Notes: generated by a model not told the origin, from the letters alone. Shown: positions 5,971 to 12,544, counted from the first letter of the stretch. The stretch: DNA of 15,061 bases from Anaerolineae bacterium CG2_30_64_16 (GCA_001871755.1 MNXL01000060.1:1-15061); one strand, 5' to 3'. Translations and numbers: made by a program.

Positions 5971-6409
5971 CCCTTTTCCGCCGATGCTCCTGAATATCCT
6001 TCGGCGGGAACAGTCGCTGCCACTCCAGGCGGCGCCGGCCGAAGTTGAACAGCAGCAGCACGTTGCAATCCGAGCCGGCGAAGTAATCAATGCATTGCGC
6101 GATCTCGTCGTTGGTCAGCGGGAATCTGTGCGCCTTGTACTCAACGAGCAGGTTCGGACCGACGCGGTGATCGGGCCAGTAGGAGTTGATATGGTTGCCG
6201 TTCTCGTCATAGATCGGCAGCTCGGGCTCGCGTTCGACGTCCAGGCCAGCGTCGAGGAGCCGCTGGTGCATCGCGTTGTGATAGGTGGACTCGCGATGCC
6301 CTGGCCCCAGGTCGGTGTGTACGGCCATCGCCAGGCCGATGACCAGGTAAGTCAGGCCATCGGTGCCATCGTCTACCAATTGAGGCTTTGTCTCGGATGT
6401 CTCGGCCAT
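5948..6409 (-). CDS. GxxExxY-family protein, PD-(D/E)XK nuclease fold
   Basis: A 153-residue protein of the GxxExxY family, predicted to have the PD-(D/E)XK nuclease fold; the cellular role of the family is not established. The name-giving motif is G37-H-R-E40-S-T-Y43 in the segment LGPGHRESTYHNA. Nuclease-like residues PD80 and E90-Y-K92 are present with Q105 downstream, so the active-site pattern is intact. The ATG at 6409 is chosen because GGAGGG lies six bases upstream; the ATG at 6415 would touch the ribosome binding site. The final residues GQRIKNE and the stop codon are written by hairpin repeat R1, so the original C-terminus has been replaced or extended. Two further hairpin copies lie just upstream. 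The gene may be functional, unlike several of its neighbours. Confidence 0.8.
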   Translation of the reverse strand: MAETSETKPQLVDDGTDGLTYLVIGLAMAVHTDLGPGHRESTYHNAMHQRLLDAGLDVEREPELPIYDENGNHINSYWPDHRVGPNLLVEYKAHRFPLTNDEIAQCIDYFAGSDCNVLLLFNFGRRRLEWQRLFPPKDIQEHRRKRGQRIKNE

Positions 6410-6454
6410 GTTCATCCCTCCGTCATGTCTTGGTGATAACATGTGAGATGACCG

Positions 6455-6534
6455 GTCAACGAATACGCAACGAATGAACGAATACGCGTTCGCCGCGGCG
6501 GATAGATTCGTTTATTCGTTACTCATTCGTTGAC
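6455..6534. repeat. Hairpin repeat R2 (GTCAAC...GTTGAC)
   Basis: An 80-bp imperfect inverted repeat: the outer 29 bases on each side pair at about 24 positions (GTCAACGAAT, then AACGAAT, then AACGAAT in each arm). It is nearly identical to the copy nine bases to its right. It lies between two minus-strand genes, in the leader of the GxxExxY gene. Confidence 0.9.
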
Positions 6535-6543
6535 AAGTACACC

Positions 6544-6625
6544 GTCAACGAATACGCAACGAATGAACGAATACGCGTTCGCCGCGGCGAGGGCAGATTC
6601 GTTTATTCGTTACTCATTCGTTGAC
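6544..6625. repeat. Hairpin repeat R3 (GTCAAC...GTTGAC)
   Basis: An 82-bp copy of the same hairpin, differing from R2 essentially only by GAGGGCAG versus GATAG-type sequence near the centre. It ends five bases from the stop codon of the minus-strand gene at 6631-7080. The close pair suggests recent duplication. No transposase is nearby, so it would be a non-autonomous, REP- or MITE-like element. Confidence 0.9.
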
Positions 6626-6630
6626 GCTGC

Positions 6631-7080
6631 TTACTCCAACTCCATCACCGGCAGCTCATCCTCGCCGGCCGCCAGCCCATCCAGCAGGAAGCGCCGGAAC
6701 TCGATCACCACCGCCTCCACGTCCCCGCGCGCACCGTCCCGCGGGCGCGTTCGACGACCGCGTCGGCGCGGGCCAGCCAATCCTCGGCGTTCTCCAACGT
6801 CAGCGGGCAGCCGGGCGGCTGGGCCGATGGGGGTATCCTTGCGCCCCGGCGCGTAGGGCGCGGTGACCTGGCGCAGGATGTCGCGCAGGGAGGGGCGCAC
6901 GGGCTGGATCAGGAACTCCTCGATGGTGCGCCGCTCCACCTGGTGCGCCGCCCGCGCGGCCTTCGTCCCGCCCGCGGCCCAGATGTGGTTCTCCGCCACG
7001 TAAACGCTGATGATGCTGTCGGGGACGGCGGTGATCTCGTTGAGCGGTTTGCGGCGATACAGGCCAGGCTGGTTGGGCAT
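6631..7080 (-). pseudogene. Unknown small protein with two compensating frameshifts
   Basis: The frame of 149 codons has a good start: ATG at 7080 with GGGAG seven bases upstream. The N-terminal 95 residues (from MPNQPGLYRRKPLNEI to GPAARLP) and the C-terminal 35 (DVEAVVIEFRRFLLDG to PVMELE) look like genuine protein, but the middle reads as an Arg/Gly-rich shadow. Shifting by one base there restores LTLENAEDWLARADAVVER, a convincing helix. The implied changes are one extra base in the GGG at 6805-6807 and one missing base in the CCCC at 6723-6726 (plus-strand letters). The gene is thus either mutated or carries two homopolymer sequencing errors, in which case it encodes an intact protein of about 149 residues. 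I do not recognise the family. It lies between a heptamer-rich hairpin and hairpin R3. Confidence 0.6.
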
Positions 7081-7119
7081 AAGATGGCTCCCAGGTTATC
7101 GGGCAGGGGGTGTCGGGAT

Positions 7120-7238
7120 CACGAAGCCGCGAAGGTGGCGAAGCGCACGAAGCACGAAGGCCGCGAAGAAGCACGCCACGAAGACGGTCTTCGCGTCCTT
7201 CGCGCTTCGCGTTTTTCGTGAACCTTCGCGTCTTCGTG
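7120..7238. repeat. Large imperfect hairpin of CGCGAAG/CACGAAG units
   Basis: Arms 7120-7169 and 7188-7238 are inverted relative to each other and are both made of CACGAAG, CGCGAAG and GGCGAAG units; outer parts pair well (CACGAAG with CTTCGTG, GCGAAGG with CCTTCGCG) and the middle is out of register. It fills the gap between two minus-strand genes, lying directly 3' of the stop codon at 7255. Confidence 0.8.
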
Positions 7239-7254
7239 TTCCCAACCGTTCCCC

Positions 7255-7593
7255 CTACAACTCCCACAAGAGGAACTGCGCCCCGGCCAACCGGGCCGTC
7301 AGGAGGTTCGTCAGATGCTCGTTGAGGCGGCGTTGGGTCGCCAGCGACCGCCGGGCCTCGTCCCGGATCAGGCCGCGCAGATCGTCATCGGCGATGCTGT
7401 CCAACAGGGCGCGGTTCAGATTGAGCGGCACGGGGAAAGGCGCGCCGTTCACGTCGCGGGCTTCGGCCAGGTGGCCGCGCTCGAAGCCCTCCAGCCCGGC
7501 ATAGCTGCCCAGCACGCCGTACAAGTGCCGGCCCACGTCCACCTGGAGCCTGGCCCGAAGTTCACTGATGATCTGAGTCGCAGTCAGTTTCAT
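7255..7593 (-). CDS. Unknown small protein
   Basis: A 112-residue protein, mostly helical by appearance, starting MKLTATQIISELRARL and ending AGAQFLLWEL; it contains one hydrophilic helix-rich stretch (DDDLRGLIRDEARRSLATQRRLNEHL). There is no signal peptide, membrane segment or motif I recognise. The start is uncertain: the ATG at 7593 has only a weak GAAG nearby, and an in-frame ATG at 7608 would add MTVEA. The composition is protein-like and unlike the shadow frames. It sits in a run of minus-strand genes, separated from both neighbours by CGCGAAG-type repeat sequence. Function unknown. Confidence 0.6.
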   Translation of the reverse strand: MKLTATQIISELRARLQVDVGRHLYGVLGSYAGLEGFERGHLAEARDVNGAPFPVPLNLNRALLDSIADDDLRGLIRDEARRSLATQRRLNEHLTNLLTARLAGAQFLLWEL

Positions 7594-7612
7594 GGCTTCA
7601 ACCGTCATTCAC

Positions 7613-7686
7613 GTTCGCAACCTGCCGCTTCGTGGACTTCGCGCTTCGTGTTCTTCGCGTGCTTCGCGCCTTCGTGCTCCAGCGCT
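7613..7686. repeat. Degenerate CTTCGYG heptamer tract
   Basis: The gap between two minus-strand genes is filled by units CTTCGTG, CTTCGCG and GCTTCACG in one orientation only, so it resembles a single arm of the hairpin at 7120-7238. It directly abuts the TGA stop (7689-7687) of the upstream minus-strand frame. Confidence 0.65.
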
Positions 7687-8577
7687 TCACGCCTCCCCAC
7701 CTTCCCGCAACGCCACCGTCCCGCGCCGCGGATTACCGAAGTGGCGGCGCAGCGCTGTCATCTGGTCGAACGGCAGGGTGAACTGGCGCACAGTGTCAAT
7801 CTCGCTCACCTTGCTGATGATGCCGAGATCGGCCAGGTTGGCGAGCTGCCGGCACAGCCAGTCGCGGTCCCACAGCAGCCAGCGGCGCAGGGTGCTGGCC
7901 TCCAGCGCCTCGAACGTGTACATGCCCGGCCCGGCGAACTCGGTGGTCAGCACGTACAGCAGACCTTCCAGCGTGCCCGGGTGCGCCTGGAAGCGCAGCA
8001 CATCCCGGTCTTCCGCCCCCACACCCAAGATTGTGTAGGCGTTGAAGATCGCATGAAGAACTTTCTTCAGCGAGGCCGCGCTCAAGTCAGGCAGGAACCG
8101 CAAGACGAACTCCCGGATATCCTCCCGGCCCAGCCGCCCCACGGGCAGCGCGGGCCAGACCAACTCCTCTGCGACCCTGGCAGCCAGCGGCTCGGCGGTC
8201 AGCAGGTGATAGAAGACCGCGGGCTTGAGATCCTCCGGCGAGGCGCACCGGGTCGCAAAGAACGTCAGCGGGGTGTTCAGTTTGTCGTCAGGGTAGAAGC
8301 GGGCCAGCATATAGTTGGCCCGGCGGCGGCGCGTCGAGGCGGAGTTATAGGGCAGGCGTTCGCTCAAGTGGGCCTTGAAGGCCTCCAGCGTTGCAAATCG
8401 GGCAGCCTGCGGGAGGAAGACCAGGGAATTGACGGACTCGTCGTCGGCAAAGGTGCGGATCGTCGCGGGCGCCGGCTCTGCATCAGCTTCCGCCAGGTCC
8501 TGATCAGGGGATGGCGCGGCTTCCGCAGGGAAGAGGGCCGCCTGCAGGGGCAGAGCACGCTCATCCTGATCCGGCAC
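7687..8577 (-). CDS. Unknown protein, in frame behind an amber codon
   Basis: A 296-codon frame whose first possible start is a GTG at 8577 without a ribosome binding site. It is in the same frame as the helix-hairpin-helix gene upstream, which ends at TAG (8631-8629) 17 codons earlier. After an acidic, Pro/Ala-rich N-terminus (about 1-40) comes a helical domain (FKAHLSERLPYNSASTRRRRANYMLARFYP, TPLTFFATRC, FYHLLTAEPLAARVAEELVWPAL) and a C-terminal part that resembles a winged helix (LRRWLLWDRDWLCRQLANLADLGIISKV). The sequence appears under coding constraint throughout. I do not recognise the family; the Arg-rich 'STRRRRANYML' helix faintly recalls DUF1819/BrxA-type proteins, but this is a guess. 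It may be the larger part of a fusion broken by a nonsense mutation. Confidence 0.6.
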   Translation of the reverse strand: MPDQDERALPLQAALFPAEAAPSPDQDLAEADAEPAPATIRTFADDESVNSLVFLPQAARFATLEAFKAHLSERLPYNSASTRRRRANYMLARFYPDDKLNTPLTFFATRCASPEDLKPAVFYHLLTAEPLAARVAEELVWPALPVGRLGREDIREFVLRFLPDLSAASLKKVLHAIFNAYTILGVGAEDRDVLRFQAHPGTLEGLLYVLTTEFAGPGMYTFEALEASTLRRWLLWDRDWLCRQLANLADLGIISKVSEIDTVRQFTLPFDQMTALRRHFGNPRRGTVALREGGEA

Positions 8578-8628
8578 GGGCGGCGGGTCTGCCTGGGCCG
8601 CGCCGCGGCCGACGAACCGCCCAATGGC

Positions 8629-8886
8629 CTACAAGAAGAGCGCCGTCTGCTCGCCGATGCCCGCGATCTCTAGCAGCTCGCTATACGATGCCGCCAGTAC
8701 GCCGGCCGGACTGCCGAAGCGATCGAAGAGCGCCCCGGCCTGCGGGGCCACGTCCAGCCGTGGGACGGCGAAGGTCAGGATCAGCTCCAGCAGCTCGACA
8801 TGGGAAAGCGCGGCCGGATCGGCCGCGAAGCGCTGGCGCAGACGTGAGCGGTGGCCGGAGGCAATAGCCTGATCAGAGTGAGGCAT
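8629..8886 (-). CDS. RadC-type N-terminal helix-hairpin-helix protein
   Basis: An 85-residue frame matching the N-terminal (UPF0758) domain of RadC-like proteins: GHRSRLRQRF at 11-20, ELLELILTFAVPRLDV at 31-46, FGSPAGVLAAS near 58-68 and a helix-hairpin-helix IAGIGEQTALFL at the end. RadC proteins normally continue for about 130 residues with a JAB/MPN metallopeptidase-like domain; that domain is absent. Instead the frame meets TAG at 8631-8629 in the middle of the last helix and then continues open, without another stop, for 313 codons. The ATG at 8886 is chosen because GAAGGG lies six bases upstream; ATG 8901 would lie before that site. HhH domains bind DNA backbone non-specifically, so a DNA-related role of the cluster is plausible. 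Either a truncated gene or the first domain of a fusion. Confidence 0.75.
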   Translation of the reverse strand: MPHSDQAIASGHRSRLRQRFAADPAALSHVELLELILTFAVPRLDVAPQAGALFDRFGSPAGVLAASYSELLEIAGIGEQTALFL

Positions 8887-8958
8887 CGATACCCTTCGCA
8901 TGACAAAAGCAGAGAAATGGAAAGCCGCAGCCTCTGCTCTCCTGGGGCCGCGGCTTGA

Positions 8959-8986
8959 TTTGACGCACCAACCGCCGTGCTATACT
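8959..8986 (+). promoter_or_regulatory. Promoter with no sense CDS downstream
   Basis: TATACT at 8981-8986 is preceded by TG one base before (TGCTATACT, extended -10) and by TTTGACG at 8959-8965, giving a -35 at 15 or 16 nt. Transcription would start near 8993 heading right, into a region with no plus-strand gene and then antisense to the M42 operon's 3' end. Confidence 0.5.
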
Positions 8987-8992
8987 TGCTGG

Positions 8993-9090
8993 CACAGCAC
9001 TTCGTCATGAAGGCTGCGAAGCCCGGTTCTTGAGGACCGACAGGAGCGGATGTGAAGCCGGCCAGTCGTCACCTGGTCGGCTTCGGTCGT
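8993..9090 (+). ncRNA. Candidate structured small RNA
   Basis: Downstream of the promoter at 8959-8986 the sequence is rich in local stems: CTTC/GAAG at about 9000-9012, GGTTC/GGACC around a TTGA loop at about 9025-9038, and a strong 12-bp stem 9054-9065 with 9073-9084 (GAAGCCGGCCAG / CTGGTCGGCTTC, one G-U pair, 7-nt loop). No protein-coding frame with a ribosome binding site is present. I do not recognise a known RNA family (not tRNA, SRP RNA, 6S, RNase P or tmRNA by eye). There is no U-tract after the last stem, so the 3' end is a guess. The strong stem could alternatively serve the M42 operon's transcript end on the other strand. Confidence 0.35.
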
Positions 9091-9150
9091 TGATCAGACG
9101 GGATTATAGCTTACATTTCGTGGTACTGCAAGTAACGTTGCACGAGAGCC

Positions 9151-10182
9151 TCACACCGTGATCGGCCGGTCGAGAAACGCGACCAGCAACGCGATTGCGG
9201 CCGCGACGTCGCGGCGGTCGACGATCTGCGATGGGGTGTGGACATGCCGGCTGGGTACCGAGAGCGCGGTCGTCGGGATGCCCGAACGCGCCATCTGCAT
9301 GGCGCGGGCGTCGGTAGAGCCCACCTGGAGCACTTCGCGCTGGTAGGGAATCCCCTCTGCTTCGGCCGCGGCGATGAGCAATTGGTTCAGCCCGATGTGG
9401 CTGATCATGCCCTTGTCCATGATCTTGAGCGCCACCCCGCGGCCCAGGTACACCTCCAGCGCGGGTTTGGTGTGCGGGCCGTCACCCGTCAGAGTCACAT
9501 CCAGCGCAATCGCCACGTAGGGGTCGATCGCATAGGCCGACGTCGTGGCGCCGCGCGTGCCGATCTCCTCTTGCGTCGTGAAAACCGCATACACGTCGTG
9601 GGCGATCTCCCGGCCGGCCAGCTCGCGCAACAGTTGCACGAGCACCACGCACCCGATGCGGTCATCCATCGACGGCGCAAACCAGGCGCTCCCCTGGCCA
9701 GCGAACGCATGCCAGAAGGCCGCGACGTCCCCCACCTGCACCGTGACGCCCGCGCGCTCGGTCGCGCCCACGTCGATGTACATGCTGTTGAGCGTGGGCA
9801 GCTTGTCTCTGGCGCTGATCCCGCCATCCAGCCCCACGGTACCCACGGTGCCATCGGCAAACCGCACCTGGCTGCCCCAGCACGCCAGCCCGAATACGCC
9901 GCCGACCGGGGCAAACCGCAGATACCCCTTCTCGTCGATGTGGGTGACCATCAGGCCGATCTGATCCATGTGCGCGGCCAGCATCACCCGCTTGCCCGGC
10001 TGACCCGCAGCACCTGCGCCACGGCGCAACGCCACCAGGTTGCCCAGCGTATCCACGCGCACTTCGTCTACCAGTCCGGCGATCTCCGCGCGGATCACCG
10101 AGCGAATTTCATCCTCGTAGCCCGAGACGCCGAACGCCTCGGTCAATCGCCTTGTCAGTTCTAACACGTGACTCCCCTTCAT
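9151..10182 (-). CDS. M42 family metallo-aminopeptidase, third of operon
   Basis: A 343-residue cytoplasmic di-metal aminopeptidase of MEROPS family M42 (TET/FrvX/YsdC type), which removes N-terminal residues from peptides and normally assembles as a hollow dodecamer. All metal and catalytic positions are visible: H71 and D73 in AAHMDQIG, D173 in MDDRIG, E205-E206 in TTQEEIG, D228 in ALDVT and H315 in SRHVHTPSQ. It is somewhat short for the family because the PDZ-like insert between D73 and D173 is reduced, lacking the GGxPPHL segment seen in the other two copies. The ATG at 10182 forms an ATGA overlap with the stop of the preceding gene, indicating translational coupling; a GTG at 10167 with AAGGGGAG in front is an alternative start. 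Confidence 0.9.
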   Translation of the reverse strand: MKGSHVLELTRRLTEAFGVSGYEDEIRSVIRAEIAGLVDEVRVDTLGNLVALRRGAGAAGQPGKRVMLAAHMDQIGLMVTHIDEKGYLRFAPVGGVFGLACWGSQVRFADGTVGTVGLDGGISARDKLPTLNSMYIDVGATERAGVTVQVGDVAAFWHAFAGQGSAWFAPSMDDRIGCVVLVQLLRELAGREIAHDVYAVFTTQEEIGTRGATTSAYAIDPYVAIALDVTLTGDGPHTKPALEVYLGRGVALKIMDKGMISHIGLNQLLIAAAEAEGIPYQREVLQVGSTDARAMQMARSGIPTTALSVPSRHVHTPSQIVDRRDVAAAIALLVAFLDRPITV

Positions 10183-11273
10183 CCCGCGCGCTCCAAATGC
10201 TCGCGGCCAATCCGTCGCAGCGCTGCGGCCATCAGGCGCACGCTGTTCTCCATGTCGTTGAGGTTCAGGATACTGGCCGGGCTGTGAATGTAGCGACACG
10301 GCACCGCGACCACCGTGGCGGGCACCCCGGCCCGCGTCAGATGGATAGCGCCGGAATCGGCGCCTCCCAACCCAGGCGCCTTATACTGGATGGCGATCCC
10401 TTCGGCCTCAGCCGTGTCCCGCAGCAGCTTGAGCAGACCAGGGTGCGAGACCAGCCGGCGATCCATCAGGGTCAACGCAGGGCCGGCGCCCAGACGGGTC
10501 ACCGGCGTGAGATCCACATCGGGCGGCCGCGGCAAGTCGTCGCAGATGGTGCCCTCGAGCGAGATGGCCGCATCCGGCTCGACCCGATAGGCCGCCACCC
10601 GCGCTCCGCGCAAGCCGACCTCCTCCTGAACGGTGAAGACGACCACCAGGTCTACCGGATAGCGTTCGGCCAGCAGCGCGACCAACATCGCACAGCCGAC
10701 CCGATCATCGAACGCCTTTCCGCGCACGGTGGGCCAGCTCGAGTCCCGGCTGAGCACGGTGAACTGGGTCGCGAAAACGCCGTAGTCCCCCACCTTCACT
10801 TTGGCCTCGGCCTCTTTGTCGCTTTCCGCGCCGATGTCGATGGCCAGGTCGTCCAGCTCCACGGGCTGGCCCCCGCTGCCGCGCGGGGGCTGGCTTGCCT
10901 GTTTCGCAGATTGCAGGTGCGGCGGGGGCGCGCCGATCACACCGGGGATCCGGGCATCCCCGATCACCAGGCGCTTGGCCGGCAACATCCGGGGGTCCAG
11001 GCCACCGACAGGCTGAAACTTGAGGAGGCCGCTTTTCTGGATTTCGGTGATCATGAAACCCACCTCGTCCATGTGCGCCGACAGCATCACCCGCAGCCGC
11101 GGCTCCGGGTCGGCGCCCGTCTTGTACGCGATCAGGTTGCCCAGCGCATCCACCTCGATCCGATCCGCCAGTTCGGCGATCCCGGCGCGAAGCAACGCCC
11201 GCACGTCCCGTTCGCGGCCCGATGGCCCAAACGCGTTGGAAAGCCGCTCCAAACGATCACACAAGGCCATCAT
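10179..11273 (-). CDS. M42 family metallo-aminopeptidase, second of operon
   Basis: A 364-residue M42 aminopeptidase. Ligands and catalytic residues: H67/D69 in SAHMDEVG, D189 in AFDDRVG, E217-E218 in VQEEVGLRGA, E240 in SLEGT (the fourth ligand is Glu here rather than the Asp of its two neighbours, an alternative common in the family) and H330 in CRYIHSPAS. An insert around 112-140 (GVIGAPPPHLQSAKQ) belongs to the PDZ-like dimerisation domain and carries a Gln/Ser/Gly-rich loop. The start is ATG 11273, overlapping the preceding gene's TGA by one base (TGATG), with GGAGGAGG four bases upstream; the next ATG, 11270, is also possible. The longer open frame beyond 11273 is antisense-like Arg-rich sequence overlapping the preceding gene. 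Substrate preference cannot be read from sequence. Confidence 0.92.
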   Translation of the reverse strand: MMALCDRLERLSNAFGPSGRERDVRALLRAGIAELADRIEVDALGNLIAYKTGADPEPRLRVMLSAHMDEVGFMITEIQKSGLLKFQPVGGLDPRMLPAKRLVIGDARIPGVIGAPPPHLQSAKQASQPPRGSGGQPVELDDLAIDIGAESDKEAEAKVKVGDYGVFATQFTVLSRDSSWPTVRGKAFDDRVGCAMLVALLAERYPVDLVVVFTVQEEVGLRGARVAAYRVEPDAAISLEGTICDDLPRPPDVDLTPVTRLGAGPALTLMDRRLVSHPGLLKLLRDTAEAEGIAIQYKAPGLGGADSGAIHLTRAGVPATVVAVPCRYIHSPASILNLNDMENSVRLMAAALRRIGREHLERAG

Positions 11274-12397
11274 CACACCTCCTCCGGTAGACTGGCCAGG
11301 AAGGCATCGTCCAGCCGGCCGATAAAGGTGGCCAACAGCCTTGCAGTCCGGTCGATGTCGGCCAGGACGACTAACTCCGTCGCTGAATGCATATAGCGGA
11401 TCGGGATGCTGGTCAGGCCGGTCGGGATCCCTTCCCGCGCCACCTGGATAGCCCAGGCGTCGGTGCCAGAATCGCCGGGCAGCGGCTCGATCACATACGG
11501 GATCTCGTGCGCATCGGCGGCCTTGCGTAGCGCACTCACCACACCAGGGTGCAAATTCGGACCCCAGCCGATGGCCGGCCCCTTGTCCATCGCCACCGTT
11601 TCGGCGCTGTTCAAGCCAGGGGTCGCGCCGAAGGTCACATCGATGGCGATCGCCACATCGGGCGCGATCTCGAACGCGCTGGTGATCGCCCCACGCAGCC
11701 CGATCTCCTCCTGGACGGTGGCCACAGCGTACACATCCCAACTGTGCTGCATGGCGGCCAGATAACCCAGAGCGCCCAACATCGCGGCGACGCTCGCCCG
11801 GTTGTCCAGCGCTTTGCTGACCACGCGGCCACCGAGCAGCTCCGTGTACGGCCCGCGCACGGCCACCCGATCCCCGACCTGCACCAGGCCGCTCTCCAGG
11901 ATCGCCCGCGGCAACCCGAGGTCCACCCGCAGGTCGCCCAGCGGGATCACCCTATCACGGTTCTCCGCCGCGGTCAGATGCGGCGGCCGGCCGCCGATGT
12001 AGCCGGGCAAACCCTTGCCGTCCATGAAGACCTTCAAGGTCTCCGAGACCTCGAAGGTCTGGCCGGTCCTGGGGCCGGTGGGATAGACGGTCACTTCCTG
12101 GCCCAGCAGCGCCCGCGGGTCCAGGCCGCCCACCTCATGGACGTGGAGAAAGCTATCCTCCACCCTGGTGACGATCAGGCCGATCTCGTCCATGTGCGCC
12201 GCCAGCAGGATCCGTCCCGGCGGGTTAGCCGCGCCGCGCCGTAGGGCGATCACGTTGCCCAGCGCGTCGACCCGCGTCTCGGTCGCGACATCCCTGGCCA
12301 GGTCCGCCACCAGGCTCGCCACCAAAGCCTCTACGCCGGACGGGCCGTCGATCGCCACCAATTGCCTCAACAACTGGCCGATGCCAGCTTTGTCCAT
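11273..12397 (-). CDS. M42 family metallo-aminopeptidase, first of operon
   Basis: A 374-residue M42 aminopeptidase and the promoter-proximal gene of the three. H68/D70 in AAHMDEIG, D198 in KALDNRAS (Asn follows the bridging Asp, where the family usually has a second Asp), E230-E231 in VQEEIGLRGA, D253 in AIDVT and H337 in IRYMHSATE complete the di-metal site. The PDZ-like insert (about 75-190) includes GYIGGRPPHL. ATG 12397 has AGAGGTGA six bases upstream. The three proteins differ clearly from one another, so this is not a recent triplication. They are expected in the cytoplasm, degrading peptides released by proteases or imported by the cell. Confidence 0.93.
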   Translation of the reverse strand: MDKAGIGQLLRQLVAIDGPSGVEALVASLVADLARDVATETRVDALGNVIALRRGAANPPGRILLAAHMDEIGLIVTRVEDSFLHVHEVGGLDPRALLGQEVTVYPTGPRTGQTFEVSETLKVFMDGKGLPGYIGGRPPHLTAAENRDRVIPLGDLRVDLGLPRAILESGLVQVGDRVAVRGPYTELLGGRVVSKALDNRASVAAMLGALGYLAAMQHSWDVYAVATVQEEIGLRGAITSAFEIAPDVAIAIDVTFGATPGLNSAETVAMDKGPAIGWGPNLHPGVVSALRKAADAHEIPYVIEPLPGDSGTDAWAIQVAREGIPTGLTSIPIRYMHSATELVVLADIDRTARLLATFIGRLDDAFLASLPEEV

Positions 12398-12417
12398 GCG
12401 GGTTCACCTCTTTTCGT

Positions 12418-12437
12418 GGGTATTGGGTATTGGGTAT
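12418..12437 (-). repeat. Short heptamer run in the M42 leader
   Basis: Plus-strand GGGTATT is repeated twice and followed by GGGTAT, giving three units of a 7-bp period. On the minus strand (ATACCCA units) it lies in the 5' untranslated leader of the M42 operon just before the ribosome binding site. The 7-bp period matches the larger arrays in the window, but the unit is different. Confidence 0.7.
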
Positions 12438-12495
12438 GCCGCACCCGGCATGAAAAACTGCTTCGATCCGGTGCGCCGAACGCAACGCGACCGCC

Positions 12496-12524
12496 ATTGT
12501 ACATCGGTCACAGGTCAGCGTCAA
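12496..12524 (-). promoter_or_regulatory. Promoter of the M42 operon
   Basis: On the minus strand TTGACG (12524-12519) and TACAAT (12501-12496) are separated by 17 nt. Transcription would start near 12489, leaving a leader of about 90 nt that contains the GGGTATT heptamers. Its -35 lies about 20 bp from the -35 of the divergent transglutaminase promoter, so a regulator binding between could affect both. Confidence 0.65.
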
Positions 12525-12544
12525 AACGGATAGGGCAGTCGGCC

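Noticed and set aside
9054..9084. Intrinsic terminator
   Set aside because: The stem is strong, but no U-tract follows on either strand.
8993..9090. tRNA or known housekeeping RNA
   Set aside because: No cloverleaf, no GGTTCRANNCC T-arm, and no SRP, RNase P or tmRNA signature could be seen.
10152..11396. Plus-strand open frame opposite the M42 genes
   Set aside because: Antisense shadow of GC-rich coding DNA; the minus strand has complete M42 active-site motifs.
11274..11741. N-terminal extension of the second M42 gene
   Set aside because: The extension overlaps the first M42 gene in another frame, is Arg/Cys/Gly-rich, and a strong ribosome binding site precedes ATG 11273.
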